Shown piece by piece: positions 49,401 to 61,549 of a DNA stretch of 64,000 bases. Made by a program: the position numbers and the translations under genes. The stretch comes from Cryptomeria japonica. Taxonomy: Eukaryota; Streptophyta; Pinopsida; Cupressales; Cupressaceae. Location: contig NW_026729264.1 of the NCBI RefSeq assembly GCF_030272615.1, forward strand, positions 58,414-122,413, in the 5' to 3' direction. Numbering within the stretch: the stretch's first letter is position 1; every line of letters begins with the position of its first letter. The notes under the pieces were generated by a model, which was not told the origin of the DNA, made no database searches, and saw only the letters and a list, made by a program, of their open reading frames with translations.

Positions 49401-52400
49401 TTCTTGAGCCGGGTAGCGTCAAAAATTGATTTTGATGTACATCGTTCTCTTAGAACATTGTTTTGGAGCTTATGCCTCAAAATCTTCAATTTTGAAACAT
49501 CGAAATTGGTATTTGGATGTACAACAAGCTTTCAAAATGCAAGTCCCTATTCCAGAGCCTGTAGTGTCAAAACGTGATTTTGAAGCACATCGTGCTCTTA
49601 GAACCTTGTTTCGGAGTGTGTGGCTCGTAAGCTATAGTTTCAAAACATCAAAATCAATGTTTAAAAGCACAACAAGGCAAGACACAAGTCCCGATACTCA
49701 AGCTCATAGCGTCAAAACATGATTTTGACAAACATGGTGTTCTTAGAACCTCATTTCGAAGGTCGTCCCTCAAAAGCCTTTTTTTTGGAGGATAAAAATT
49801 AGTGCTTGGAGGCAGAACAAGGTTTCAAGACACAAGTCCCAATTTGACAATCGGTAGCATCAAAATACAATTTTGATGTACATCATGCTCTTAGAACCTC
49901 ATTTCAGAGATTTTGCCTTGAAAGCCCTGATTTTGGTACATCAAAATCAATGTTTTGAGGCACAACAAGGTTTCAAGAAGCAAGTCCCTATTCCGGAGCC
50001 TGTAACGTCAAAATTCTATTTTGATGCACATCATTCTCTTAGAGGCTCATTTTGGAGCATCAAAATCAATGTTTGGAGGCACAACAATGTTTCAAGATGC
50101 AAGTCCCGATTCTAGAGTCAAAAGTGTCAAAATCTGATTTTGGTGCACATACACTCTTAGAACCTCATGTTGAACCTTGTGCTTCGAAAGCCCCGATTTC
50201 GAAGCATCAAAATCAGTTTTTTGAGGTACAACAAGGTTTCAACATGCACGCCCCGAATCTAGAGCTAGTAGCATCAAAATTCAATTTTGATGCACATTGT
50301 GCTCTTAGAACCCTGTTTTAGAAATTGTGCCTTAAAAGCCCCAGTTTTGGAGCATCAAAATCGATGTTTGGAGGCAAAACAAGGATTCAAGATGCAAGTC
50401 CTGATTCTGGAGCCGATGGCGTCAAAATTTGATTTTGACGCACATCGTGCTCTTAGAACCTTGTTTTGGAGCTTATGCCTTCAAAATTGGTGTTTGGAGG
50501 CACAACATGCTTTCAAGATGCAAGTCCCTATTCCCGAGCCTGTAGTGTCAAAACATGATTTTGATGCACATCATGCTGTTAGAACCTCATTTCAAAGCAT
50601 GTGGGTCGAAAGCTCCAGTTTCAAAACATTAAAATCAATGTTTAAAGGCGCAACAAGGTTTCAAGACACAATTCCCAATTCTCAAGCTGACAGCGTCAAA
50701 ACATAATTTTGACAAACATGGTGTTCTTAGAACTTGATTTAGGAGGTTGTTCCGTGAAAGGCTCATTTTTGATGTACATCGTGCTCTTAGAACCTCATTT
50801 CGGAGCTTGTGGCTTGAAAGAACCAGTTTTAGAGCATCAAAATCAATGTTCGGAGGCAAAACATTGTTTCAAGATGCAAGTCCAGATTCTAGAGCCAATA
50901 GCGTCAAAATTTGATTTTGGCTCACATCATGGTCTTAGAACCTCATTTCGAAGCTTGTGCCTTGAAAGCCCCATTTTCGGAGCATCAAAATTAGCATTTT
51001 AGAGGCACAACAAGGTTTCAAGATGCAAGCCCGGATTCTAGAGCTAGTAGAATCAAAATTCAATTTTGATGCACATTGTGCTCTTAGAACCCTGTTTTAG
51101 ACATTATGCCTCAAAAGCCCCAGTTTTGGATCATCAAAATTGATGTTTAGAGGAACAACAAGGTTTTAAGATGCAAGTCCTGATTCTAGAGCCGGTAGCG
51201 TCAGAAAGAATTTGATTTTGATGCACATCGTGCTCTTAGAACCTTGTTTTGGAGCTTATGCCTCAAAATATTCTATTTTGAAGGCATCTAAATTGGTGTT
51301 TGGAGGCACAGCAAGCTTCCAAGACGCAAGTCTCTATTCCGGAGCCTGTAGTGTCAAAATATGATTTTGATGCACTTCGTGCTCTTAGAACCTCATTTCG
51401 GAGCATGTGGCTTGAAAGCTCTAGTTTCAAAACATCAAAATCAATGTTTAAAGGCACAACAAGGTTTCAAGACACATGTCCCGATTCTCAAGATGATAGC
51501 GTCAAAACATGATTTTGACAAATATGGTGTTCTTAGAACCTCATTTCGGAGGTTGTGCCTTAAAAGCCTCATTTTGGGAGCATAAAACTTAGTGTTTGGA
51601 GGCACAAAAAGGTTTCAAGACACAAGTCCCAATTCCAGAGTCGGTAGCTTCAAAATCAATGTTTTGAGGCACAACAAGGTTTCAAGAAGTAAGTCCCTAT
51701 TCCGGAGCCTGTAGCATCACAATTCCATATTGAAACACATCAATCTCTTAGAAGCTCATTTCGGAGCTTGTGCCTCGAAACCCCCAGTTTTGGAGCATCA
51801 AAATCAATGTTTGCAAGCACAACAATGTCTCAAGATGCAAGTCCCGATTCTTAAAACCTCACTTCGAAGCTTGTGCCTTGAAAGCCCCAGTTTTGGAGCA
51901 TCAAAATCAATGTTTTGAGGCACAACAAGGTTTCCAGATGTGAACCCTAATTATATAGCCAGTACCATCAAAATTCAATTTTGATGCTCATTGTGCTGTT
52001 AGAAAACTATTTTAAAAATTTTGTCTCAAAAGTCCCAATTCCAAAGTTAGTAGCGTCAAAATGCAATTTTGATGTACATCATGCTCTTAGAACTTCATTT
52101 TGGAGCTTTTGCCTTGAAAGCCCTGATTTAGGAACATCAAAGTTAGTGTTTGGTGGCACAACAAGGTTTCATAAAACAAGTCCCTATTCCGGAGCCTGTA
52201 GCATCAAAATGGAATTTTGACGCACATCATTCTCTTAGAATCTCATTTCGGAGCTTGTGCCTCGAAATACCCAATTTTGGAGCATCAAAATCAATGTTTG
52301 GAGGCACAACAAGGTTTCAAGATGCAATTCCCTATGCTAGAGTCAATAGCGTTAAAATCTAATTTTTGTGCACATCTTGCTCTTACAACATCATTTCGAA

Positions 52401-52610
52401 GCTTGTGCCTCGAAAGCCCCAGTGTTTGGAGGCACAACAAGGTTTCAAGAAGTCCCTATTCCAGAGCCTACAGCATTAAAATTCCATTTTGACGCACATC
52501 ATTCTCTTAGAAGCTCATTTCAGAGCTTCTGCCTCGAAAGACCCAGTTTTGGAGCATCAAAATCAATGTTTTGAGGCAAAACAAGGTTTCAAGATTTGCA
52601 AGTCCCGATT
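46440..52610 (+). repeat. Segmental duplication within the array (partner about 3400-7635)
   Basis: Shared rare features, in order: B with TTTGAAGATGTAAG and ATGAAAATC or GTGAAAATC; the four-base insertion giving GTGCATGCTC in F; GGTATTTGGATG in E; GTAAGCTATAG or ATAAGCTATAG in F; CATGTTGAA in C; CACAGCAAGCTTCCAAGACG in E; CACAATTCCATATTGAA in A; CATTGTGCTGTTAGAA in D; and AAGATTTGCAAGTCCCG. The partner at 3.4-7.6 kb is about 2 kb shorter, because roughly one HOR unit is missing at each of two points (near 5183 and 6440). Confidence 0.82.
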
Positions 52611-52764
52611 CTAGAGCCAGTAGCATCAAAATTCAATTTTGATGCACATTGTGCTCTTAGAACCGTGTTTTAGAATTTGTGCCTCAAAAGCCCCAGGTTT
52701 GGAGCATCAAAATCGATCTTTGGAGGCACAACAATCTTGATTGTGGAGCTCGTAGCGTCAAAAT
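52421..52764 (+). repeat. Recent 344-bp direct duplication, copy 1
   Basis: From AGTGTTTGGAGGCACAAC to CGTAGCGTCAAAAT this segment matches 53833-54176. By eye I find two differences (AATCTTGATTG against AATCCTGATTG, and AGCTCGTAG against AGCCCGTAG). That is far closer than neighbouring monomers of the same type. Shared oddities are AAGAAGTCCC (a four-base deletion), AAGATTTGCAAG and ACAATCYTGATTGTGG. Confidence 0.9.
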
Positions 52765-53832
52765 GCAAGCCCCCATTTTAGAGCCAGTAGCATCAAAATT
52801 CACTTTTGATGCACATTGTCCTCTTAGAACCCTGTTTTAGAAATTGTCCCTCAAAAGCCCTAGTTTTGGAGCATCAAAATCGATGTTTGGAGGCACAACA
52901 AGGTTTCAAGATGTAAGCCTCGATTCAAGAGCCAGTAGTATCAAAATTCAATTTTGATTCACATTGTGCTCTTAGAGCACTGTTTTAGAAATTGTGCCTC
53001 AAAAGCTCCAATTTTGGATCACAAAAATTGATGTTTGGAGGCACAACAAGGTTTCTTAATGCAAGTCCTGATTGTAGAGCCGATAGCATCAAATTTTTAT
53101 TTTGAGGCACATCGTCCACTTGGAACCTTGTTTTGGAGCTTATACCTCAAAATCTTCGGTTTTGAAGCATCAAAATTGGTGTTTGGAGGCACAACAAGCT
53201 TTCAAGTCGTAAATCCCTATTCCGGAGCCTGTAGTGTCAAAACGTGATTTTGATGCACATAATGCTGTTAGAACCTCATTTCGGAGCGTGTGGCTCAAAA
53301 TCTCCAGTTACAAAACAACAAAATCAATGTTTAAATTCAAAACAAGGTTTCGAGACAAAAGTCTCGATTCTCAAGCTGATAGCGACAAAACACGATTCTG
53401 AAAAACATCGGGTTTTTACAACCTCATTTCAGAGGTATAGAGCCATTAGCATCAAAATTCAATTTTGATGCACATTGTGCTCTTAGAACTCTGTTTTAGA
53501 AATTGTGCCTCAAAAGCCCCTGGTTTGGAGCATGAAAATTGATGTTTGGAGCCACAACAAGGTTTCAAGTAGCAAGTCCTGATTCTTGAGCTGGTAGGGT
53601 CAAATTTGATTTTGACGCACATGGTGCTCTTAGAACCTTGTTTTGGAGCTTATGCCTCAAAATATTCGGTTTAAAAGCATTAAAATTAGTGTTTGGAAGC
53701 AAAACAAGCTTTCAAGATGCAAGTCCCAATTCCAGAGTCGGTAGCATCAAAATGCAATTTTGATGTACATGCTCTTAGAACCTCATTTCGGATTTTGTGC
53801 CTTGAGAGCCCTGATTTTGGAAAATCAAAATC

Positions 53833-54176
53833 AGTGTTTGGAGGCACAACAAGGTTTCAAGAAGTCCCTATTCCAGAGCCTACAGCATTAAAATTCCATT
53901 TTGACGCACATCATTCTCTTAGAAGCTCATTTCAGAGCTTCTGCCTCGAAAGACCCAGTTTTGGAGCATCAAAATCAATGTTTTGAGGCAAAACAAGGTT
54001 TCAAGATTTGCAAGTCCCGATTCTAGAGCCAGTAGCATCAAAATTCAATTTTGATGCACATTGTGCTCTTAGAACCGTGTTTTAGAATTTGTGCCTCAAA
54101 AGCCCCAGGTTTGGAGCATCAAAATCGATCTTTGGAGGCACAACAATCCTGATTGTGGAGCCCGTAGCGTCAAAAT
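53833..54176 (+). repeat. Recent 344-bp direct duplication, copy 2
   Basis: Second copy of the 344-bp segment, 1,412 bases downstream of the first. The offset is not a multiple of 148 because the intervening monomers carry deletions. The flanks differ: copy 1 leads into a C-like tail and copy 2 into an E monomer. Confidence 0.9.
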
Positions 54177-55448
54177 TGGATTTTGATGCACATCATGCTC
54201 TTGGAACCTTGTTTTGGAGCTTATGTCTCAAAATCTTTGGTTTCGAAGCATCGAAATTGGTGTGTGGAGGCACAACAAGCTTTCAAGACGCAAGTCCCTA
54301 TTCTGGAGATTGTAGTGTCAAAACGTGATTTTGATGCACATCGTGCCCTTAGAAGCTCGTTTCGAAGCATGTGGCTCGAAAGCTCCAGTTTCCAAACATC
54401 AAAAGCAATGTTTAAAGGCACAACAAGGTTTCAAGACACCAGACCCAATTGTCAAGCTGATAGCGTCAAAACACGTTTTTTACAAACATGGTGTTCTTAG
54501 ATCCTCATTTCGGAGGTTGTGCTTCAAAAGCCGCATTTTTGGAGAATAAAAAATTAGTGTTTGGAGGCAAAACAGTGTTTCAAGACACAAGTCCCAATTC
54601 CAAAGTCGGTAGCGTCAAAACGCAATTTTGATGTACATCGTGTTCTTAGAACCTCATTTTGGAGCTTGTGCCTTGAAAGTCCTGATTTTGGAACATCAAA
54701 ATCAATGATTTAAGGCACAACAAGGTTTCAAGAAGCATGTCTCTATTATGGAGCCTGTAGCGTCAAAATTCGATTTTGATGCACATCATTCTCTTAGAAG
54801 CTCATTTCGGAGCTTGTGCCTCGAAAGACCCAATTTTGAAGCATCAAAATCAATGTTTGGAGTCACAACAAGGTTTGAAGATGCAAATCTCGATTCTAGA
54901 TTCAATAGCGTCAAAATCTAATTTTGGCGCACATCTTGCTCTTAGAACCTCAGTTCGAAGCTTGCATCTCGAAAGCCCTGGTTTCAAGATGCAATCCTTG
55001 ATTCTAGAGCCAGTAGCATCAAAATTAAAGTTTGATGCACATTGTGCTCTTAGAAGCCTGTTATAGAAATTGTGCCTCAAAAGCCCTAGTTTTGGAGCAT
55101 CAAAATCAATGTTTGGAGGCACAACAAGGTTTCAAGATGCAAGTCTTGATTATGGAGCCGGGTAGCGTTAAAATTTGAGTTTGACACACATCGTGCTCTT
55201 TGAACCTTGTCTTGGAGCTTATGCCTCAAAATCTTCGGTTTCGAAGCATCAAACTTGGTGTTTAGAGGCACAACAAGCTTTCAAGACGCATGTCCCTATT
55301 CCGGAGCCTATAGTGTCAAAACGTGATTTTGAATAACATTGTGCTCTTAGAACATCGTTTTTGAGCATGTGGCTTGAAAGCTCCAACTTCAAAACATCAA
55401 AATCAATGTTTAAAGGCACAATAAGGTTTCAAGACGCAAGTCTTGATA

Positions 55449-56645
55449 GCGCATCAAAATGTGATTTTGACGCACATCATGCTCTTAGAACCTCGCTTGC
55501 GGAGCTTGTGCCTCAAAAGCCCCGGTTTCAAGATGCAAGGCCCGATTCTAGAGCCCGTAGCATCAAAAGTCAATTTTGATGCACATTGTGCTCTTAGAAC
55601 CCTATTTTGGAAATTGTGCCTCAAAACCCATAGTTTTGCAGCATCAAAATCGATGTTTGGAGGCACAACAAGGTTTCAAGATGCGAATCCTGATTCTCGA
55701 GTCGGTACAATCAACATTAGATTTTGACGCACATCGTGCTCTTAGAACTTTGTTTTGGAGCTTATGCCTCAAAATATTTAGTTTCGAAGCATCAAAATTG
55801 GTGTTTGGAGGCACAACAAGCTTTCAAGACGCAAGTCCCTATTCTAGAGCCTGTAGTGTCAAAACATGATTTTGATGCACATCGTGCTCTTAGAGCCTCG
55901 TTTCGGAGCATGTGGCTCGAAAGCTCCAGTTTCAAAACATCAAAATCAATGTTTAAAGGCACAACAAGGTTTCAAGACACAAGTCCCAATTCTCAAGCTG
56001 ATAGCATCAAAACACGATTTTTATAAACATGGTGTTCTTAGAACCTCATTTCAGAGGTTGTGCCTCAAAAGCGTCATTTTTGGAGCATAAAAATTAGTGA
56101 TTGGAGGCACAAGAAGGTTTCAAGACACAAGTCCCAATTCCAGAGTCGGTAGCATCAAAATTATATTTTGATGTACATCGTGCTCTTAGAACCTCAATTC
56201 AGATCTTGTGCCTTGAAAGCCTTGATTTTGGAACATCTAAATCAATGTTTGGATGTAGAACAAGGTTTCAAGATGCAAGTCCCGATTCCCATGCTGGTAG
56301 CATCAAAAATCAATTTTGATGCGGATCGTTCTCTTAGAACCTTGTTTCAAAGTTTACACCTTGAACACCCCGGTTTCGGAGCATCAAAATTGGTATTTGG
56401 AGGAAGAAAAAGGTTTCAAGACGAAAGTCCCGATTCCAGAGACGGTAGTGTCAAAATGCGATTTTGAAGCACATTGTGCTCTTAGAACCTTATTTAGGAG
56501 CATCAAAACTGGTCTTTGGAGGCAGAGGGTTGCAAGATGCAAGTCACGATTTCGGAGCCAGTAGCGCGTCAAAACGTGATTTTGAGGCACATCGTGCTCT
56601 TAGAACCTCGTTTGCGGAGCTTGTGCGTCGAAAGCCCCGATTTTG
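55449..56645 (+). repeat. Off-HOR divergent monomers within block 4
   Basis: Two places (about 55449-55530 and 56567-56645) share a monomer form that fits none of A to G: TAGCGCRTCAAAAYGTGA with an extra CG step, and CCTCGYTTGCGGAGCTTGTG with an extra G. Close by, 56300-56520 holds further unusual text (GATGCGGATCGTTC, GTTTACACCTTGAACACCCC, GGAAGAAAAAGGTTTCAAG). An ordinary D-E-F-G run lies between them. They may be remnants of another monomer lineage. Confidence 0.65.
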
Positions 56646-59600
56646 AATCATCAAAATTAGTGTTTTGGGGCACAACAAGGTTTCAAGAAGCAAGTTTCTA
56701 TTCTGGAGCCTGTAGATGCACATCATTTCAGAGCTTGTGCCTTGAAAGACCTAGTTTTGGAGCATCAAAATCAATGTTTGGAGGTAGAACAAAGTTTCAA
56801 GATGCAAGTTCCGATTCTAGAGTCAATAGCGTCAAAATCTGATTTTGGTGCACATCATGCTCTTAGAACCTCATTTCGAGCTTGTGCCTCGAAAGCCCCA
56901 GTTTTGGAGCATCAAAATCAATGTTTTCAGACACAACAAGGTTTCAAGATGCAAGTCCCTATTCCTGAGCCTGTAGTGTCAAAACGCGATTTTGATGCAC
57001 ATCGTGTGGCTCGAAAGCTCCAGTTTCAAAACATGAAAATGAATGTTTAAAGGCAACACAAGGTTTCAAGACACAAGTCCCGATTCTCAAGCTGATAGCG
57101 TCAAAAGATGATTTTGACAAACATGGTGTTCTTAGAACCTCGTTTCAGAGGTCGTGCCTTAAAAGCCTCATTTTTGAAGCATAAAAATTAGTGTTTGGAG
57201 GCACAACAAGGGTTCAAGACACAAGTCTTTATTCTAGAATCGGTAGCGTCAAAATGCAATTTTGATGTACATCATGCTCTTAGAACCTCATTTCAGAGCT
57301 TGTGCCTTGAAAGCCCTGAAAGAGCCTATTGCGTCAAAATTCTATTTTGATGCACATCATTCTCTAAGAAGCTCATTTCGGAGCTTGTGCCTCAAAAGAC
57401 CCAATTTTGGAGCATCAAAATCAGTGTTTGGAGGCACAACAAGGTTTCAACATGCATGTCCCGATTCTAGAGTCAATTGCGTCAATATCTGATTTTGGTG
57501 CACATTGTGCTCTTAGAACCTCAATACAAAGCTTGTGCCTCGAAAGCCCCAGTTTCAGAGGATCAAAATGAGTGCTTTGAGGCACAACAAGGTTTCAAGA
57601 TGCAAGCCCAGATTCTAGCGCTAGTAGCATCAAAATTCAATTTTGATGCACATTATGCTCTTAGAACCCTGTTTTAGAAATTGTGCCTAAAAAGCCATCA
57701 AAATCGATCTTTGGAGGCACAACAACATTTCAAGATACAAGTCATGATTGTGGAGCCGATAGCGTCAAAATTGGATTTTGACGCACATCATGCTCTTGGA
57801 ACCTTGTTTTGGAGCTTATGCCTCAAAATCTTCGGTTTCGAAGTATCAAAATTGGTGTTTGGAGGCACAACAAGCTTTCAAGATGCAAGTCCCTATTCCG
57901 GAGACTGTAGTGTCAAAACATGATTTTGATGCACATTGTGCTCTTAGAACCTCATTTCAGAGCATGTGGCTCGAAAGCTCCAGTTTCCAAACATCAAAAT
58001 CAATATTTATAGCAAAACAAGGTTTCAAGACACAAGTCCCGATTCGCAAGCTGATAGTGTCAAAACACGATTTTGAGAAACATGCTATTCTTAGAACTTT
58101 ATTTCGGAGGTTGTGCCTCAAAAGACTCATTTTTGGAGTATAAAAAATTAGTGTTTGGAGACACAACAATGTTTCAAGACACAAGTCCCAATTCCAGAGT
58201 CGGTAGCGTCAAAATGCAATTTTGATGTACATCGTGCTCTTAGAACCTCATTTTGGAGCTTGTGCCTTGAAAGCCCTGATTTTGGAACATCAAAATCACT
58301 GTTTGGAGGCACAACAAGGTTTCAAGAAGCAAGTCCCTATTCCGGAGCCTGTAGTGTCAAAATGGAATTTTGACGCACAACATTCTCTTAGAAGCTCATT
58401 TCGGAGCTTGTGCCTCGACAGACCTAGTTTTGGAGCATCAAAATCAATGTTTGAAGGCACAACATTTCAAGATGCAAGTCCCGATTCTAGAGTCAATAGC
58501 GTTAAAATATGATTTTGCCGCACATTGTGCTCTTAGAGTCAATAGCTTTAAAATCTGATTTTGGCGTTAAAATCAGTGTTTTGAGGCACAACAAAGTTTC
58601 AAGATGCAAGCCCTGATTCTACAGCCAGTAGCATCAAAATTCAATTTTGATGCACATTGTGCTTTTAGAACCCTGTTTTAGAAATTGTGCCTCAAATGCC
58701 CTAGTTTTGGAGCATTAAAACCAGTTTTGGAGCTTCAAAACTTATGTTTGGAGGCATAACAAGGTTTCGAGATGCAAGTCTTGATTCTGGAACTGGTAGA
58801 GTTGAAATTTCGAAGCATCAAAATCTTAGAACCTCGGTTTTGAAGCATCAAAATTGGTGTTTGGAGGCACAACAAGCTTTCAAGACTCAAGTCCCTATTC
58901 CGGAGCCTGTAGTGTCAAAAAGTGTTTTTGATGCACATCGTGCGTGCTCTTAGAACCTCGTTCCGGAGCATGTGGCTCGAAAGCTCTAGTTTAAAAACAT
59001 CAAAATCAATGTTTAAAGGCACAACAAAGTTTCAAGACACAAGTCTCGATTCTCAAGCTGATGGCGTCAAAACACAATTTTGACAAACATGGTATTCTTA
59101 GAATCTCATTTCGGAGGTCGTGCCTCAAAAGCCTCCTTTTTGGAGCATAAAAATTATTGTATGGAGGCACAAAGAGGTTTCAAGACACAAGTCCCAATTC
59201 CAGAGTTGGTAACTTCAAAACGCAATTTTGATGAACATCGTGCTCTTAGAACCTAATTTCGAAGCTTGTGCCTTGAAAGCCCTAATTTTGGAACATCAAA
59301 ATCAATATTTTTAGGAAGCAAGTCCCTCTTTTGGAGCCTGTAGCATCAAAATGAAATTTTGATGCATATCATTATCTTAGAAGCTCATTTTGGAGCTTGT
59401 GCCTCGAAAGACCCAGTTTTGAAGCATCAAAATCAATATTTGGAGCCACAACAGGGTTTAGAGATAAAAGTCCCGATTCTAGAGTCAAAAGCATCAAAAT
59501 ATGATTTTGCCGCACATCATACTCTTAGAACCTCAGTTCGGAGCTTGTTCCTCGAAATCCCTGTTTTTGGAGCATCAAAATCAGTGTTTTGAGGCACAAA

Positions 59601-60248
59601 AAGGTTTCAAGATGCAAGCCCCGATTCTAGAGCCAGTAGCATCAAAATTCAATTTTGATGCAATTGTGCTCTTAGAACCCTAGTTTAGAAATTGTGCCTC
59701 AAAAGCCCAAGTTTTGGAGCATCAAAATTGATGTATGGAGGCACAACAAGGTTTCAAGATGAAAGTCCTGATTCTAGAGCTGGTAACATCAAAATTTGAG
59801 TTTGATGCACATCGTGCTCTCAGAACCTTGGTTTGGAGCTTTTGCTTCAAAATCTTTGGTTTCGAAGCATCAAAATTGGTGTTTGGAGGCACAAAAAGCT
59901 TTCAAGATGCAACTCCCTATTCCGGAGCCTATAGTGTCAAAACATGATTTTGATGCACATCGTGCTCTTAGAACCTCGTTTCGGAGTGTGTGGCTCGAAA
60001 GCTCTAGTTTCAGATAATAAAAATCATTGTTTAAAGGCACAACAAGGTTTCAAGACGCAAGTCCCGATTCTCAAGCTGATAGCGTCAAAACACGATTTTG
60101 ACAAACATGGTGTTCTTAGAACCTCATTTCAGAGGTTGTGCCTCAAAAGCCTCATTTTTGGAGCATAAAAATTAGTGTTTGGAGGCACAACAAGGTTTCA
60201 AGACACAAGTCCCTATTCCAGAGTCGATAGCGTCAAAACGTAATTTTG

Positions 60249-61136
60249 ATGTACATCGTGCTCTTAGAACCTCATTCTGGAGCTTGTGGCTTGAAAGCCC
60301 TGATTTTGGAACATCCAAATAAATGTTTTGAGGAACAACAAGGTTTCAAGAATCAAGTCCCTATTCCGAAGACTGTAGCATCAAAATTCTATTTTGACGC
60401 ACATCATTCTCTTAGAAGCTCATTTCAGAGCTTGTGCCTCGAAAGACCCTATTTTAGAGTATCAAAATCAATGTTTAGAGGCACAACAAGGTTTCAAGAA
60501 GGAAGTCATGATTCTAGAGTCAATAGCATCAAAATTTGATTTTGGTACACATCGTGCTCTTAGAACCTCATTTTGAAGCTTGTGCCTCGAAAGCCTTGAT
60601 TTCAGAGCATCAAAATCAGTGTTTTGAGGCACAACAAGTTTTCAAGATGCAAGCCCCGATTCTAGAGCCAGTAGCGTCAAAATTTGATTTTGATGCACAT
60701 CGCGCTCTTAGAACATTGTTTTGGAGCTTATACCTCAAAGTCTTCACTTTCGGAGCATCGAAATTGGTGTTTGGAGCCACAACAACCTTTCAAGATGCAA
60801 GTCCTTATTCTCAAACCTGTAGTTTCGAAACGTGATTTTCATGCACATCATGCTCTTATAACCTCATTTCGGAGCGTGTGGCTTGAAAGGTCCTGTTTCA
60901 AAACATCAAAATCAATGTTTAAAGGCACAAAAAGGTTTCAAGACACAAGTGCCAATTCTCAAGATGATAGCATAAAAACATGATTTTGACAAACATGGTA
61001 TTCTTAGAACATCATTTTGGAGGTTGTGCCTCAAAAGCCTCATTTTTGGGGCATAAAAATTAGTGTTTGGAGGCACAAAAAGGTTTCGAGACACAAGTCC
61101 CAATTCTAGAGTCGGTAGCGTCAAAATGCAATTTCG
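60249..61136 (+). repeat. Shortened HOR unit, exactly six monomers (888 bp)
   Basis: Monomers begin at 60249 (A), 60397 (B), 60545 (C), 60693 (E), 60841 (F) and 60989 (G), with the next A at 61137. Every step is exactly 148 bp. D is absent. The C monomer ends with the D-type tail GCGTCAAAATTTGATTTTG, so C and D were fused by exchange at the boundary palindrome and one monomer was lost in register. Confidence 0.9.
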
Positions 61137-61549
61137 ATGTACATCGTGCTCTTAGAACCTCATTTCAGAGCTTGTGCCTTGAAAGTCCTGATTTTGGAAC
61201 ATCAAAATCAATGTTTTGAGGCACAACAAGGTTTCTAGAAGCAAGTCCTTATTCCAGAGCCTGTAGCATCAATATTCCATTTTGACGAACATCATTCTCT
61301 AAGAAGCTCATTTCGGAGCTTGTGCCTCGAAAGACCCAATTTTGGAGCATCAAAATCAATGTTTGGAGGCACAACAAGGTTTCAAGATCCAAGTATTGAT
61401 TTTGGAGCCGGTAGCGTCAAAATTCAATTTTGATGCACATCATTCTCTTAGAAGCTCATTTCAGAGCTTATGCCTCGAAAGAGCTAGTTTTGGAGCATCA
61501 ATATAAGGGTTTCAAGATGCAAGTCCCTATTCTAGAGTCAATAGCGTCA

